Shown here: positions 8,209-18,380 of the stretch, piece by piece
How positions within the stretch are numbered: the stretch's first letter is position 1
How the letters are laid out: every line of letters starts with the position of its first letter
Source of the DNA: Bryobacterales bacterium
Lineage (GTDB): Bacteria; Acidobacteriota; Terriglobia; Bryobacterales; Bryobacteraceae
Direction of reading: 5' to 3'
NCBI GenBank assembly: GCA_003142185.1
Contig: PLOR01000050.1
Location: 1-56,102, forward strand
DNA: 56,102 nucleotides
Notes under the pieces: model-generated
Seen by the model: only the letters and a program-made list of their open reading frames with translations
What the model was told of the DNA's origin: nothing
Databases searched by the model: none
Position numbers and translations under genes: made by a program

Positions 8209-9297
8209 ATGCCCCACCATATGAAATTGCGCCACGCGATTGTGATCGCCATCCTGGTCGCCGGCATCCTCCTGCGTTTTTGGATCTTCAGCCACCTCAG
8301 CCGCGACCTGAGCGTGTGCAGCGTGGATTTCGGCGCCTTCTATGCGGGCGGGAAGCTGGCCGGCAGCTTGGCGATGTATTCGCCCGACGCGGTGTTCGCC
8401 GCGCAGGATCGCGCCATGGGCTGCCACAAGGATTACATCATTTTCATCAAGCCGCCTTTTTACGGGCTCATCATGTGGCCGCTGGCGCGGTTGCCGTTCG
8501 ATGCCGCCCTCTGGCTGTGGCGTATCCTCGGGCTGGCCGCGCTGGGCATCTTCCTCTGGCTTTGGCCCTGCGACCGCCTGGTGGCCGCCGCCGCGTGCGC
8601 CTGGTTTCTGCCCGAGGCCTCCAACTTCACCGCCGGGCAGGACGTCGCATTCGTGCTGGCGCTGGTTGCCGGAGCTTATTATTGCCTGAAAACCGGGCGC
8701 CCCATTGCCGCCGGAGTGCTCTTCGGTTTGGGCGCCATCAAGTTTCACCTACTTGTGCTGCTGCCCCTGGTGGTGTTGCGGCGCAAGCTGTGGCGAACCA
8801 TTGCTGCCGCTGCCGGCACCGTCGCCCTGCTGCTGGGAGTCGCGTTGGTGGCCTACGGCCCCGGTTGCCTGGCGACCTACCGGAACGCTTTGCGTGACGC
8901 GCGCGGGAGTCCGGCTTTCCGCAATATGGACAACCTCAACGGCTTGTTTCACGGCCATCCCATCTGGATCGCCGCGGCCGTTGTGGTTGCGCTCCTGGTG
9001 TACTTCATCAATCGCAAAGCCTCGCTGGAGCTGGCCCTGGCCGCCGTGCTGGCGGGCGGCGTTCTCATCGTCCCGCACAACACCATTTCCGACGGTCTTC
9101 TCTTTCTCCCGCTGATTCTGGAGGCTCGCCGCTTCGCTGCAGCGCCTGTGCGCGCGCTCGCCATAGTGGCTCTCATCCCGGTCCTGCCGCCCGGCGCGTT
9201 GCAGGTTGCCGTAATCCTGCTTTTGTTGGCGGCCCTGCGTAACCTCTACCTGAAGCCGGCGGCGCCGGGCGGCCAGCCAGCCGCCGCCGCCGCGTAA
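8209..9297 (+). CDS. GT87-like (DUF2029) polytopic glycosyltransferase
   Basis: 362 residues with roughly nine to ten hydrophobic segments and a GT-C architecture. The first periplasmic loop contains 'VDFGAFYAGGKL' with the acidic residue expected for GT-C enzymes, followed by 'IIFIKPPFYGLIMWPLA', both typical of the DUF2029/GT87 family, whose characterised members transfer mannose from polyprenyl-phosphate-mannose. The central 'GVLFGLGAIKFHLLVLLP' block also fits. A TATACT box lies at 8158-8163. An alternative ATG is at 8221. Acceptor and sugar are unknown. Confidence 0.75.
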   Translation: MPHHMKLRHAIVIAILVAGILLRFWIFSHLSRDLSVCSVDFGAFYAGGKLAGSLAMYSPDAVFAAQDRAMGCHKDYIIFIKPPFYGLIMWPLARLPFDAALWLWRILGLAALGIFLWLWPCDRLVAAAACAWFLPEASNFTAGQDVAFVLALVAGAYYCLKTGRPIAAGVLFGLGAIKFHLLVLLPLVVLRRKLWRTIAAAAGTVALLLGVALVAYGPGCLATYRNALRDARGSPAFRNMDNLNGLFHGHPIWIAAAVVVALLVYFINRKASLELALAAVLAGGVLIVPHNTISDGLLFLPLILEARRFAAAPVRALAIVALIPVLPPGALQVAVILLLLAALRNLYLKPAAPGGQPAAAAA

Positions 9298-9342
9298 AAC
9301 TCCGCGCCAGGGAGTATCATCATGTGTGCTATAAGGAGCGCC

Positions 9343-10158
9343 ATGAAAACGAAATCCCTGTCCGCCTTCGTCTGTCTGTTGCTCGCCGCCTGTGCTTCCG
9401 CACAGGCTCAGCCGCCCGCCAAGAAGCTGCTGGTGATCGGCGAGGTGAAAGGATACGAGCACGATTCCGTCTCGCACGCCATGGCCACCATCGAAAAGCT
9501 GGGCCGCCAGACCGGCTTGTGGGACACTTACATCCGCACCGACGCCGAACTCCTCACCAAGGCCAAGCTCACCAACAATTCGAAGAACCTGAATTATTTC
9601 GACGCCGTATGGTTCTACACCACTGGCGACCTGGGCCTCACCGATCAGCAGAAGGCGGATCTTCTCTCCTTCGTGCGCGACGATGGCAAGGGCTTCCTGG
9701 GCGCGCATAGCGCGACCGACACTTATTACAACTGGCCCGAATTCGGCGATTTGATCGGCGGCTACTTCAACGAGCATCCCTGGATGCAGGTGCACTGCAC
9801 TATTCGCACCGAGGACAAGACCTTCCCGGCCACCGCGCATTTCCCGGACAAGTTTCCCTTCTACGACGAGATCTATCAGTTCAAAGCGCCATACTCGCGC
9901 GAGAAAGTGCGTGTGCTGATGAGCGTGGACCCGGATTCGGTGGATCTCACCAACCCGAAGGTGCACCGCACCGACAAGGATTTCGCCGTCACCTGGGTGC
10001 ATAACTATGGCAAGGGGCGCGTCTTCTATTCGTCGCTCGGCCACCGCGACGAAGTCTGGGACATGCCGGACATCCAGAAAATGTGGATCGAAGCCGTGAA
10101 GTGGACGCTCGGCCTGACCGCCGGCGATGCCACGCCGAGGCCGCAGGGCGGGCACTAA
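9343..10158 (+). CDS. Exported ThuA-domain protein
   Basis: 271 residues from the ATG at 9343, which has AAGGAG just upstream and begins a lipoprotein-like signal ('LSAFVCLLLAACASAQA'; the cysteine after L-A-A could be lipidated). The rest is a ThuA-like, class I glutamine amidotransferase-like fold: 'KKLLVIGEVKGYEHDS', 'FDAVWFYTTGD', 'GFLGAHSATDTYYNWPEF' with the invariant histidine, and 'VTWVHNYGKGRVFYSSLGHRDEVW'. ThuA proteins are associated with carbohydrate utilisation, but the reaction is uncertain. An in-frame ATG at 9322 is possible but gives no better signal peptide. The gene is followed by the hairpin repeat at 10161-10232. Confidence 0.85.
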   Translation: MKTKSLSAFVCLLLAACASAQAQPPAKKLLVIGEVKGYEHDSVSHAMATIEKLGRQTGLWDTYIRTDAELLTKAKLTNNSKNLNYFDAVWFYTTGDLGLTDQQKADLLSFVRDDGKGFLGAHSATDTYYNWPEFGDLIGGYFNEHPWMQVHCTIRTEDKTFPATAHFPDKFPFYDEIYQFKAPYSREKVRVLMSVDPDSVDLTNPKVHRTDKDFAVTWVHNYGKGRVFYSSLGHRDEVWDMPDIQKMWIEAVKWTLGLTAGDATPRPQGGH

Positions 10159-10160
10159 GG

Positions 10161-10232
10161 CGTGGGGCAGGTCCCCGACCTGCCAACTTGAAAAAGAAGG
10201 CAGGTCGGGGACTGTCGGGGACCTGCCCCACG
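10161..10232. repeat. Long palindromic intergenic repeat (copy 1)
   Basis: CGTGGGGCAGGTCCCC (10161-10176) is perfectly complementary to GGGGACCTGCCCCACG (10217-10232), and inside it GACCTGCC (10177-10184) pairs with GGCAGGTC (10199-10206). The right half, 10199-10231, recurs almost exactly (one base shorter) at 30442-30473. It lies between the ThuA and PD40 genes. It is a dispersed REP-like element and may also terminate or protect the transcript. Confidence 0.8.
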
Positions 10233-10261
10233 TGACTGCGCGGTGATATGCTGATTCCGTC

Positions 10262-11833
10262 ATGCGCAATCCATTTCTGCTCGCAGCCGTTTCCTTGTTC
10301 GCGTTGGTAACGGCGCTTCCCGCCCAGACCGGCAATTCCGCGCTCGGCATTTTCGAAGCCCGGCAGGACGTGGGCGCCAACCCGATGCCCGGCGCCGCGG
10401 TGTACGATGCCCCGACCGGCGAATACCGCGTCACCGGCGGCGGAGCCAACATCTGGGCTGCCACCGATGCATTTCATTTCGTCTGGAAGCGCGTCACCGG
10501 CGATTTCGGCCTCAGCGCCGACGTGCAATTCGTCGGCACCGGGGCCGTGGCGCACCGCAAAGCCGTTCTGATGATACGCCAGGATCTCACGCCCGACTCC
10601 GCCTACGCCGATGTCGCGCTGCACGGCGACGGCCTCACTTCACTGCAATTCCGTCCGACAGCCGGCGCCGGGACTCAGGAGATTCGGTCGACCGTGAACG
10701 CTCCCCTCCACATCCGCATTGAGCGCCGCGGCAATTCCTTCATCGCCTATGCAGGCAAGTCCGGCGAACCCTGGACGGCCACCGCTCCACAAGAGGTGAA
10801 CCTGCCCGGGAATGTCTATGTCGGACTCGGCGTATGTTCGCACGATGCAGGCGTCCTCGAAACCGCCATCTTCAGCAATGTACAGCTCAACCAAGAGGGA
10901 CATCCCATCGTGAGTAACCCACCACCACACCCGCCCGCCTCGCACTTTCGCAGCAAGATTACCATTTACGACCTCGCCACCCGCTCCACTCGCGTGGTAT
11001 ATCAGGCCGACCAGGTGATCGAAGCACCCAACTGGTCGCGCGACGGCAAGTTTCTTCTGATCAACACCGAGGGCAACCTGTACCGGCTGCCGTTGCAGGG
11101 CTCCGGCGAGCCCAAGCCCGAGCAGATCGATCTCAGTCCGGGCAGCTACCTGTGCAACAACGATCACGACTTGTCCCGCGACGGTAATTGGCTGGCGTTT
11201 TCCGCGTCCAGCCCGTCCTCGCACCAGTCGCAGGTCTACCTGGCCAAAGCCGTTGGCTCCGGCGTGCGCTTGATGACGCCGGCCGCGCCCAGTTACTTCC
11301 ACGGCTGGAGCCCCGATGGCAAGTGGCTGGCATTCGTGGGCCAGCGCGAGGGCGCGTTCCACCTCTATCGCGTCTCCGCCGACGGCGGCGCCGAGCAGCA
11401 ACTCACCTCCCAGGGCACTTACGACGACGGCACGGAGTACAGCCCCGACGGCAAGTGGATCTACTTCAACTCCAACCGCTCCGGCAGTTGGCACGTCTGG
11501 CGCATGCCGGCCGATGGCGCCGGCCCCGGCGATGTCAAGGCCGAGCAAATCACCAGCGACGACTGGGAAGACTGGTTTCCGCACTTTTCGCCGGATGGAA
11601 AACACATGCTGGTGTTTTCCTTTCCCAAGGGCACCAAGACCCACAACGACCGCATGGATGGCGTTGTCCTGCGCCTGATGCCGGCGCCGGGTGAGAAACT
11701 CGAACCGGCGAAGCTGGACATCCTGCTCCGTTTCTACGGCGGCCAGGGCACCATCAACGTCAATTCCTGGTCGCCCGATTCGCGCCAGTTCGCCTTTGTC
11801 GTGTATGAGCCGCTGCCCGCCGCCAAGCCGTAG
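10262..11833 (+). CDS. Exported TolB-like beta-propeller (PD40) protein
   Basis: 523 residues. Residues 1-22 form a signal peptide ending at A-Q-T. Residues about 30-215 resemble a concanavalin-like jelly roll of the DUF1349 type ('FHFVWKRVTGDFGLSADVQFVG', 'AGVLETAIFSNVQL'). From about 235 on there are repeated PD40/TolB blades with the S-x-D-G-K-x-[LI] signature ('NWSRDGKFLLI', 'DLSRDGNWLAFS', 'GWSPDGKWLAFV', 'EYSPDGKWIYFNS', 'HFSPDGKHMLVFS', 'SWSPDSRQFAFV'). Likely periplasmic or outer-membrane binding protein; ligand unknown. A TATGCT box lies nine bases before the ATG. Confidence 0.85.
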   Translation: MRNPFLLAAVSLFALVTALPAQTGNSALGIFEARQDVGANPMPGAAVYDAPTGEYRVTGGGANIWAATDAFHFVWKRVTGDFGLSADVQFVGTGAVAHRKAVLMIRQDLTPDSAYADVALHGDGLTSLQFRPTAGAGTQEIRSTVNAPLHIRIERRGNSFIAYAGKSGEPWTATAPQEVNLPGNVYVGLGVCSHDAGVLETAIFSNVQLNQEGHPIVSNPPPHPPASHFRSKITIYDLATRSTRVVYQADQVIEAPNWSRDGKFLLINTEGNLYRLPLQGSGEPKPEQIDLSPGSYLCNNDHDLSRDGNWLAFSASSPSSHQSQVYLAKAVGSGVRLMTPAAPSYFHGWSPDGKWLAFVGQREGAFHLYRVSADGGAEQQLTSQGTYDDGTEYSPDGKWIYFNSNRSGSWHVWRMPADGAGPGDVKAEQITSDDWEDWFPHFSPDGKHMLVFSFPKGTKTHNDRMDGVVLRLMPAPGEKLEPAKLDILLRFYGGQGTINVNSWSPDSRQFAFVVYEPLPAAKP

Positions 11834-11923
11834 TTCCGGGGTAGCACAGACGATCGGTTTTTGTCGTCAATGCCTCTCGCGGCCTATACGACCAGTCCCG
11901 CGTGTCACCCTCGCCTCCGTCTG

Positions 11924-11966
11924 AAGCTCCGGCCGCGGGGCCCGACTCCCGCGGAGGCCGGAGCTT
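11924..11966. terminator. GC-rich hairpin after the PD40 gene
   Basis: AAGCTCCGGCC (11924-11934) can pair with GGCCGGAGCTT (11956-11966), and inside it CCGCGGG with CCCGCGG, leaving a loop of about eight bases. It lies between the PD40 gene (+) and the CAAX protease gene (-), so it is positioned to terminate either transcript. Only two T residues follow on the + strand, so Rho-independent function is not certain. Confidence 0.45.
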
Positions 11967-12032
11967 TCCGACGAGGAGAAGGAAGACTTCTGAGCCCGTC
12001 ATTACCGTGAGACGCGGGAGGAGGGAATCCGG

Positions 12033-12731
12033 TTATAGCCAGTATTGCCACTGTCCGGCGGCGACCACGTAAATTCCCAGCGCCAGATTGGTTACGGCGT
12101 GCGCCAGTACGCAGTTGCCGAGCGACTTGGTGCGTACCAGCCACCAGTTGTAAATCACGCCCGCCACCAGGCCCACTTCCCAATACGGGCCATGCTCGGA
12201 AGCAAACATCAGCGCCACCACCCAGAATGAGCTGGCCCGGTAGGTTCCCAGCGGTACTTTCTGCCAGTCGCGTTCCATCACCCAGCGCATCAGCCAGCCG
12301 CGCCAGAACAGCTCCTCGACCACCGGAACCACCAGCGCCGAGCCGGCGATCCGCACCGCCAGAAACCCGAAACTGCGCCGCAGCCCTTCCGGCAGCGAGC
12401 TGGCCGCAACGTGCGTCAAGGAGTTTTCAAAGAGCCAGTGATGCCGGTAATGGAACAGGATATCGGGCGCCACCCAGACCGCGAACACCAGCACCCCGAT
12501 GCCGATGCTGGCCGCCGGCAGCGCGAAACGGAACCTGAGCAGCGGGCGCGAAAGCGCGGCGAGGGTCGCCAAAACCGCTGCCAGGCGGAGCGGATAGGCC
12601 CATAAGGGGTTGAGACCCAAGGCCCGTTCCAGCGCCAACAGGGCCACGAAAACCAGGAAGGGCGCGGTGTAGGCCGCGGTGGCGCGGCTCCGGGTATCGG
12701 GCACGGGCTGCATCGGAATGGACTTATCCAT
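12033..12731 (-). CDS. CAAX-type (CPBP) intramembrane protease
   Basis: 232 residues with about seven hydrophobic segments. Residues in the second half carry the CPBP/Abi signature: V-E-E-L-F-W-R-G (Glu-Glu-x-x-x-Arg motif), a later 'FASEHGPYWEVG' segment with histidine, and 'NCVLAHAVTNLALG' with the third conserved histidine region. It matches the group annotated as 'CAAX prenyl protease-related', often near exosortase genes, though none is visible here. The start at 12731 (M-D-K-S) was chosen because the upstream in-frame extension consists of dispersed-repeat sequence. Substrate unknown. Confidence 0.8.
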   Translation of the reverse strand: MDKSIPMQPVPDTRSRATAAYTAPFLVFVALLALERALGLNPLWAYPLRLAAVLATLAALSRPLLRFRFALPAASIGIGVLVFAVWVAPDILFHYRHHWLFENSLTHVAASSLPEGLRRSFGFLAVRIAGSALVVPVVEELFWRGWLMRWVMERDWQKVPLGTYRASSFWVVALMFASEHGPYWEVGLVAGVIYNWWLVRTKSLGNCVLAHAVTNLALGIYVVAAGQWQYWL

Positions 12732-12786
12732 TCTAATCGGCTGCTTGCCAGGAAAACTCCACGAAAGAGCAAAGTAATGACAGCCG

Positions 12787-12813
12787 GTACTGGAGGTACC
12801 TTTGACTTGGCAG
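12787..12813. repeat. Diverged direct repeat, unit A copy 1
   Basis: GTACTGGAGGTACCTTTGAC followed by TTGGCAG. The second copy at 13039-13066 differs at only a few positions and has one extra base. In reverse orientation both would encode a K-G-T-S-S-T-G-like string, which explains spurious open frames through this region. Confidence 0.6.
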
Positions 12814-12942
12814 GGGAGTTGGCAGGCGAAAGCGCGCTGCCCCACATAGTAAGCCATCTCGCAATTGCGATAGCGGTTTTTTGGCGCGAACGCGCGGGCG
12901 AAGCGTGCCTCGCCCCTACAGCGCCCCACCCGCCGGCAGTAG

Positions 12943-12962
12943 GGGCCGGGCATGCCCGGCCC
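12943..12962. repeat. GGGCCGGG-N4-CCCGGCCC palindrome, copy 1
   Basis: A perfect palindrome with CATG at its centre. The same arms with AACG at the centre recur at 15196-15215 between dnaK and dnaJ. Both copies are intergenic, fitting a REP-like family. Confidence 0.65.
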
Positions 12963-13038
12963 GGGCCGCCGCGAAGCACTCGGTCTCCGCCGGAAATACG
13001 TCACCGCGTTTACGATCGGGCGTACTTAGCCGTAGCCT

Positions 13039-13066
13039 GTACCGGAGGCACTTTCGATTTGGGCAG
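13039..13066. repeat. Diverged direct repeat, unit A copy 2
   Basis: GTACCGGAGGCACTTTCGAT followed by TTGGGCAG; second copy of the unit at 12787-12813, in the same orientation and 252 bases away. Confidence 0.6.
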
Positions 13067-13102
13067 CGGTTTGAGGTGCTGACGAGCCTAGAGAGCTTTC
13101 GA

Positions 13103-13480
13103 TCAGGCCACTATGCTCGAGTGGGCGGCTACAACATGCCAAGTCTCGTAAGGGGAGATAGCCCAGACACGCGTGAAACGAAAATCGCCGCCCGCCGGAC
13201 TCCCGTCGTACATGCCTGACAATTGCATCCGTACCGAGACGATCGCTACGTCGCCGTTCGGTCGAACATGTTGTTCGGAAGGTGTCAGCTCTTTCACTTT
13301 GAGCATGCCTGACCGGTGGGCTGCGAGATCGTCTTCCTTGCCCAGCAACTGCCCGAGGTGATTTGTGAAGATCAGATCGGGAGCTAACAATTCGTCTAAA
13401 GCGCTTACATCCGAGCTAAGCATTGCAGCTCTGAGCCGGTCTTCCGCGTCCACGATCTGAGCTTCCACTGTTCGGTTCAT
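13103..13480 (-). CDS. NTF2-like (SnoaL/DUF4440) protein
   Basis: 125 residues forming a compact alpha+beta barrel sequence of the NTF2-like superfamily: helix 'EAQIVDAEDRLRAAMLSSDVSALDELLAPDLIFTNHLGQ' followed by strand-rich 'VSVRMQLSGMYDG...FRFTRVWAI...WHVVAAHSS'. This group includes DUF4440 and SgcJ-like proteins of uncertain or small-ligand-binding function. The ATG at 13480 was preferred over the TTG at 13495 because AGAGG lies just upstream of it. It is monocistronic, downstream of a repeat-dense region. Confidence 0.75.
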   Translation of the reverse strand: MNRTVEAQIVDAEDRLRAAMLSSDVSALDELLAPDLIFTNHLGQLLGKEDDLAAHRSGMLKVKELTPSEQHVRPNGDVAIVSVRMQLSGMYDGSPAGGDFRFTRVWAISPYETWHVVAAHSSIVA

Positions 13481-13577
13481 GACGCCTCTTTGCAAATAGG
13501 ATAGCCGGTGTTGGTCATGCGGATCTGCAAGTCAAAGTGTCAAACTGACCCACCACTTCGATTGGGGAGGACCGTGC

Positions 13578-13973
13578 TTACCGGCGGCGTGCAGCGGGCG
13601 CGGGCGGGCGGGCATTGACGACCGGAACCAGCGTGTTGCGTTCGTCGGCCTCGGCAGGATGCGCCGTGTGCGCCACCAACTCGCGGTTCAGGCTGGCCAC
13701 GAATTCCTGGATCTGGGCGTGCATTTGCCCCATCTTCTCGCGCATGTTGAGAATGATGTCGACGCCCGCCAGGTTGACGCCCAGGTCGCGTGTCAGGTGA
13801 AGGATCACTTCCAGGCGCTCCAGGTCCTCGCCCGTATAGAGCCGCGTGTTGCCTTCGCTGCGCGAGGGCTTGAGCAGGCCTTCGCGCTCATACAGCCGGA
13901 GCGTCTGCGGATGGATGGCGTATTGCTCCGCCACCGCAGAGATCATGTAAGCCGCTTTGGATTTTCTCGCCAT
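13578..13973 (-). CDS. hspR: HspR, MerR-family heat-shock repressor
   Basis: 131 residues. Residues 8-75 are a MerR-type winged helix ('YMISAVAEQYAIHPQTLRLYEREGLLKPSRSEGNTRLYTGEDLERL'), the sequence type of HspR rather than metal-sensing MerR. There are no cysteines for metal binding. A coiled segment (about 80-110) and a Pro/Ala/Arg-rich tail follow. HspR binds HAIR inverted repeats and represses dnaK operons, using DnaK as co-repressor in Streptomyces. It starts three bases after the dnaJ stop, so it is the last gene of dnaK-dnaJ-hspR, and a HAIR site stands upstream of dnaK (17354-17374), which gives autoregulation. Confidence 0.9.
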   Translation of the reverse strand: MARKSKAAYMISAVAEQYAIHPQTLRLYEREGLLKPSRSEGNTRLYTGEDLERLEVILHLTRDLGVNLAGVDIILNMREKMGQMHAQIQEFVASLNRELVAHTAHPAEADERNTLVPVVNARPPAPAARRR

Positions 13974-13976
13974 GCG

Positions 13977-15182
13977 CTAGACCTTGCTCCAGAGCTCGGC
14001 TCGGGGATCCTCGTCGTGGTGCAGGTCTCGCAACTGGCCCAGCAGCTCGCGGGTCCGCTCGTCGCGCGGGTCGGGCGCTTCCACGGCCACTTCCACAATC
14101 TGGTCGCCGCGCTCGCCCGCGCGCGAACCCTGCACGCCCTTTTCGCGCAGCCGGAAACGCTGCCCGTTCCGCGTGCCGTGGGGAATCTTCAGCAGAGTGC
14201 GGCCATCGATGGTGGGCACCTCGATCTTGGCGCCCAGTGCAGCTTCCCACACGGCCACCGGCACTTTGATTTCGATATTGTCGCCCTCGCGGTGGAAGAA
14301 GGGATGCTCTTCCACTTTGGTAGTGATGTACAGATCGCCCGGAGCGGCGCCCCTGGTTCCGGCGTTGCCCTTGCCCGGTACGCGTAGCCGGGAGCCGTTG
14401 CGCGCGCCCGGCGGAATACGGACGTCCACCAACTCCGTGCGCGTGACACGGCCATCCCCGCCGCAGGTGGGGCAGGAGTTGCGCAGGCGCCCGCCACCAT
14501 TGCAGCGCGGGCAGGTGAGATTGAAGCGCATCGCGCCCGCCATCTGGCTGACGTTGCCGGTTCCCTTGCATTGCGGGCAGTTCACCTCGCCCGCGCCCGT
14601 CGCGCCCGACCCGCGGCAGGTGCCGCAGATGTCATAACGCGTGATGCTGAGCCGCGTCTGCGTTCCCTTGATGGCCTGCCAGAAATCGATGTCCATCACG
14701 TATTCCAGGTCGCCGCCCTTTTCCGCTTCCGGCTCGTGTGGCTGGCCGTGGCCGGCAAAGAACTGGGAGAAGATGTCGCGAAAGCCGCCGCCGCCCGGTT
14801 CGCCGCGTCGCCCGCCGGCGCCCGCACCTGCTCCGGGGCCTGCACCGGCTCCCGCACCGGAGGCAAAATCGGAAAAATCGAAGCCGGAGAAATCCATGTT
14901 GGGCGTGGGGCCCGCGCCCGCCGTTCCGCCCGGCGCGCCGCCCGCAAATCCGCTCTCGGAGTAGAAGCCGTACTGGTCGTACATCGGGCGCTTCTTCGGG
15001 TCGCCCAACACATCGTAGGCTTCCTGAACAGTCTTGAAACGATCTTCGGCCGCTTTGTCTCCGGGGTTCAGGTCCGGATGGTGCTTGCGCGCCAGCTTGC
15101 GGTAGGCCTTGCGGATCTCGTCCACCGAGGCCGTCCGCGGTACGCCCAGCGTTTCGTAATACTCGTGCTTGGGAGGAGACAT
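13977..15182 (-). CDS. dnaJ: Chaperone DnaJ (Hsp40)
   Basis: 401 residues with full class I architecture. J domain at 6-70 with the H-P-D motif ('KHHPDLNPG'), a glycine- and alanine-rich linker about 75-130, and a zinc domain with four C-x-x-C-x-G-x-G-type repeats ([32 protein letters not shown]). A C-terminal substrate-binding region includes '[20 protein letters not shown]'. It stimulates DnaK ATPase and delivers unfolded clients. The gene is 94 bases downstream of dnaK, a gap that contains a palindromic repeat, and three bases upstream of hspR. No grpE is present between dnaK and dnaJ. Confidence 0.95.
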   Translation of the reverse strand: MSPPKHEYYETLGVPRTASVDEIRKAYRKLARKHHPDLNPGDKAAEDRFKTVQEAYDVLGDPKKRPMYDQYGFYSESGFAGGAPGGTAGAGPTPNMDFSGFDFSDFASGAGAGAGPGAGAGAGGRRGEPGGGGFRDIFSQFFAGHGQPHEPEAEKGGDLEYVMDIDFWQAIKGTQTRLSITRYDICGTCRGSGATGAGEVNCPQCKGTGNVSQMAGAMRFNLTCPRCNGGGRLRNSCPTCGGDGRVTRTELVDVRIPPGARNGSRLRVPGKGNAGTRGAAPGDLYITTKVEEHPFFHREGDNIEIKVPVAVWEAALGAKIEVPTIDGRTLLKIPHGTRNGQRFRLREKGVQGSRAGERGDQIVEVAVEAPDPRDERTRELLGQLRDLHHDEDPRAELWSKV

Positions 15183-15195
15183 AGCAAAGTGTTTG

Positions 15196-15215
15196 GGGCC
15201 GGGAACGCCCGGCCC
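15196..15215. repeat. GGGCCGGG-N4-CCCGGCCC palindrome, copy 2
   Basis: Hairpin with eight-pair stem and AACG loop in the dnaK-dnaJ spacer, the same arms as at 12943-12962. Within an operon such a structure could stabilise the upstream dnaK message or reduce read-through into dnaJ, in addition to being a dispersed repeat. Confidence 0.65.
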
Positions 15216-15276
15216 GATTCCTGTGCGGGCCGGACGGTGCCTGGTTCAATCGAGCGCCGCCCAGCCCCCAGGATGC

Positions 15277-17217
<1,941 letters not shown>

Positions 17218-17318
17218 ACCGCTGCTAATCCTCTCTCGCTCGAATCAATCTCTTGTCTTGAAAAGTCTTGAACAATGGCGTTTCGCCGCTGAAATGTGCG
17301 GCGTCTTAGTCCAAGCCT

Positions 17319-17347
17319 ATTATCAAACCTTAGCGTAATATTGTCAA
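17319..17347 (-). promoter_or_regulatory. dnaK promoter
   Basis: On the minus strand TTGACA (17342-17347) is followed after exactly 17 bases by GATAAT (17319-17324). This vegetative-type promoter would start transcription near 17312, leaving a leader of about 95 bases before the dnaK ATG at 17217. The HAIR operator lies six bases upstream of the -35. Confidence 0.82.
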
Positions 17348-17353
17348 GTTTTT

Positions 17354-17374
17354 CTTGAGTGCGTGTTGCTCAAG
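17354..17374 (-). promoter_or_regulatory. HAIR operator (HspR binding site)
   Basis: On the plus strand CTTGAGT (17354-17360), seven bases, then GCTCAAG (17368-17374): one mismatch from the HspR-associated inverted repeat CTTGAGT-N7-ACTCAAG described in actinobacteria. It overlaps the stop codon of the cbiX-like gene and sits next to the dnaK -35 box. With hspR as the third gene of the operon, this supports an autorepressed heat-shock circuit. Confidence 0.85.
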
Positions 17375-17741
17375 TAGCCATCCCCGTCTTGATCCGATCC
17401 AGCAGTGCTTCCACCAACGCAGGATGCCCATCCAAAGGGGCCGTGGCACGAATCCTTACGTGTTCGATTCTGTTGGCTATCTGATTGATAATACTAGGCA
17501 AGTCTCGCTCAAGATGAATGCCAAGGGTGAGGAAATACGGAACCACCAGGATGTCGTGAACACCCCGCGCCACTAGCGCTTCCACGGCGCCTTCCAGGCT
17601 GGGTTCGCCTAACTCCAGAAATGCTGTTTCCACGGCTTCGAGACCGCCGGCGGCGGCCAATTGGCGGGCGACTGCGCGCACCGCTTCATTAGCCGGTTCC
17701 AGGCGCGAGCCGTGGGCGAAAACAATGATTCCGGTGGTCAA
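17370..17741 (-). CDS. CbiX/SirB-like sirohydrochlorin chelatase family protein
   Basis: 123 residues, the length of a single CbiX domain. It has the N-terminal 'GIIVFAHGSR' motif with the conserved histidine, 'VETAFLELGEPSLEGAVEALVARG' and 'ILVVPYFLTLGIHLERDLP' with the second histidine. Members insert Co2+ or Fe2+ into sirohydrochlorin on the way to cobalamin or siroheme. No other tetrapyrrole gene is nearby, so the metal cannot be assigned. Its start overlaps the stop of the CBS-domain gene by four bases; its stop overlaps the HAIR operator of dnaK. Confidence 0.82.
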   Translation of the reverse strand: MTTGIIVFAHGSRLEPANEAVRAVARQLAAAGGLEAVETAFLELGEPSLEGAVEALVARGVHDILVVPYFLTLGIHLERDLPSIINQIANRIEHVRIRATAPLDGHPALVEALLDRIKTGMAT

Positions 17742-18166
17742 GTTCCGTGAATATACGCCTGCATATGATGCAACTCTTCGGTCTTTTGCATCAGCTCATG
17801 ATGGATCACGTCGCGCATGGATAAGAACCCGGCGACCGCCCCGCCGCGCATCACCGGCAGGTGGCGGCAGCCGTGCGTTTGCATGGCCTCCATCGCCTGC
17901 TCCACGGTGGCGGAATCGTCAATGGTGGCCACGCTGGTAGTCATCACCTGATGCACTGCGGTTCGTTCCGGGTCGCGGCCCTCCAGCACCACGCGCCGCA
18001 TCAGGTCGCGCTCGCTGAAAACGCCGCGCAGTTCGCCGCTGCCCATCACCATAATGGCGCCAACGCTCAGCTCCGCCATCCGCCGCACCACTGCGGCCAC
18101 GGAGTCGCCCTCTTCGACGTAAAAGAGACTGTTGCGCTGTTGCAGAATGTCACGCACAAGGGACAT
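17738..18166 (-). CDS. Two-CBS-domain protein
   Basis: 142 residues consisting of a CBS pair: CBS1 about residues 8-60 ('SLFYVEEGDSVAAVVRRMAELSVGAIMVM...GVFSERDLMRRV'), CBS2 about 72-128 ('VMTTSVATIDDSATVEQAMEAMQTHGCRHLPVM...GFLSMRDVI'). Such stand-alone modules bind adenosine nucleotides and regulate partners. The ATG at 18166 has a GGAGG-containing leader, so longer in-frame extensions were rejected. It forms an operon with the cbiX-like gene. Confidence 0.85.
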   Translation of the reverse strand: MSLVRDILQQRNSLFYVEEGDSVAAVVRRMAELSVGAIMVMGSGELRGVFSERDLMRRVVLEGRDPERTAVHQVMTTSVATIDDSATVEQAMEAMQTHGCRHLPVMRGGAVAGFLSMRDVIHHELMQKTEELHHMQAYIHGT

Positions 18167-18380
18167 GCCACACCCCTCCCGGAGTGGGATGAGCATATCA
18201 CAAACCGGAACGGATTTACATCGAAAAGAATTTACCGGGGTGACTGGAATGGTGGAGGTTCTCGGACATCTCTTCGGCACTCGATCGAACGGGCGCTCGA
18301 CAACGGCGCTTCCTTTCTGGAACTGGAGTTTGGATTCTTGCAGTATTTCATTCACCCCAACCGCGCAGCTTTGCAGACTG
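18167..18380. other. Intergenic region without recognised features
   Basis: No credible gene or RNA was recognised. Frames on both strands are open for some distance but are repeatedly broken and show no family resemblance. It contains the upstream region of the CBS-cbiX operon. Confidence 0.4.

Larger units (their letters stand above)
12732..13102. other. Repeat-dense intergenic region
   Basis: 371 bases without a credible gene, made of at least four repeat units. Two diverged direct copies begin GTACYGGAGGYAC at 12787-12813 and 13039-13066. GTTGGCAGGCGAAAGCGC (12818-12835) recurs exactly at 30390-30407. CCCCTAC (12913-12919) pairs with GTAGGGG (12939-12945). A perfect 20-base palindrome sits at 12943-12962. 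Open frames across it are shadows of these repeats. Confidence 0.75.

Noticed and set aside
12777-13082. A 101-codon plus-strand frame with repeated T-G-G-T-F-D-L strings.
   Set aside because: It is produced by the two copies of a dispersed intergenic repeat, not by a protein gene.
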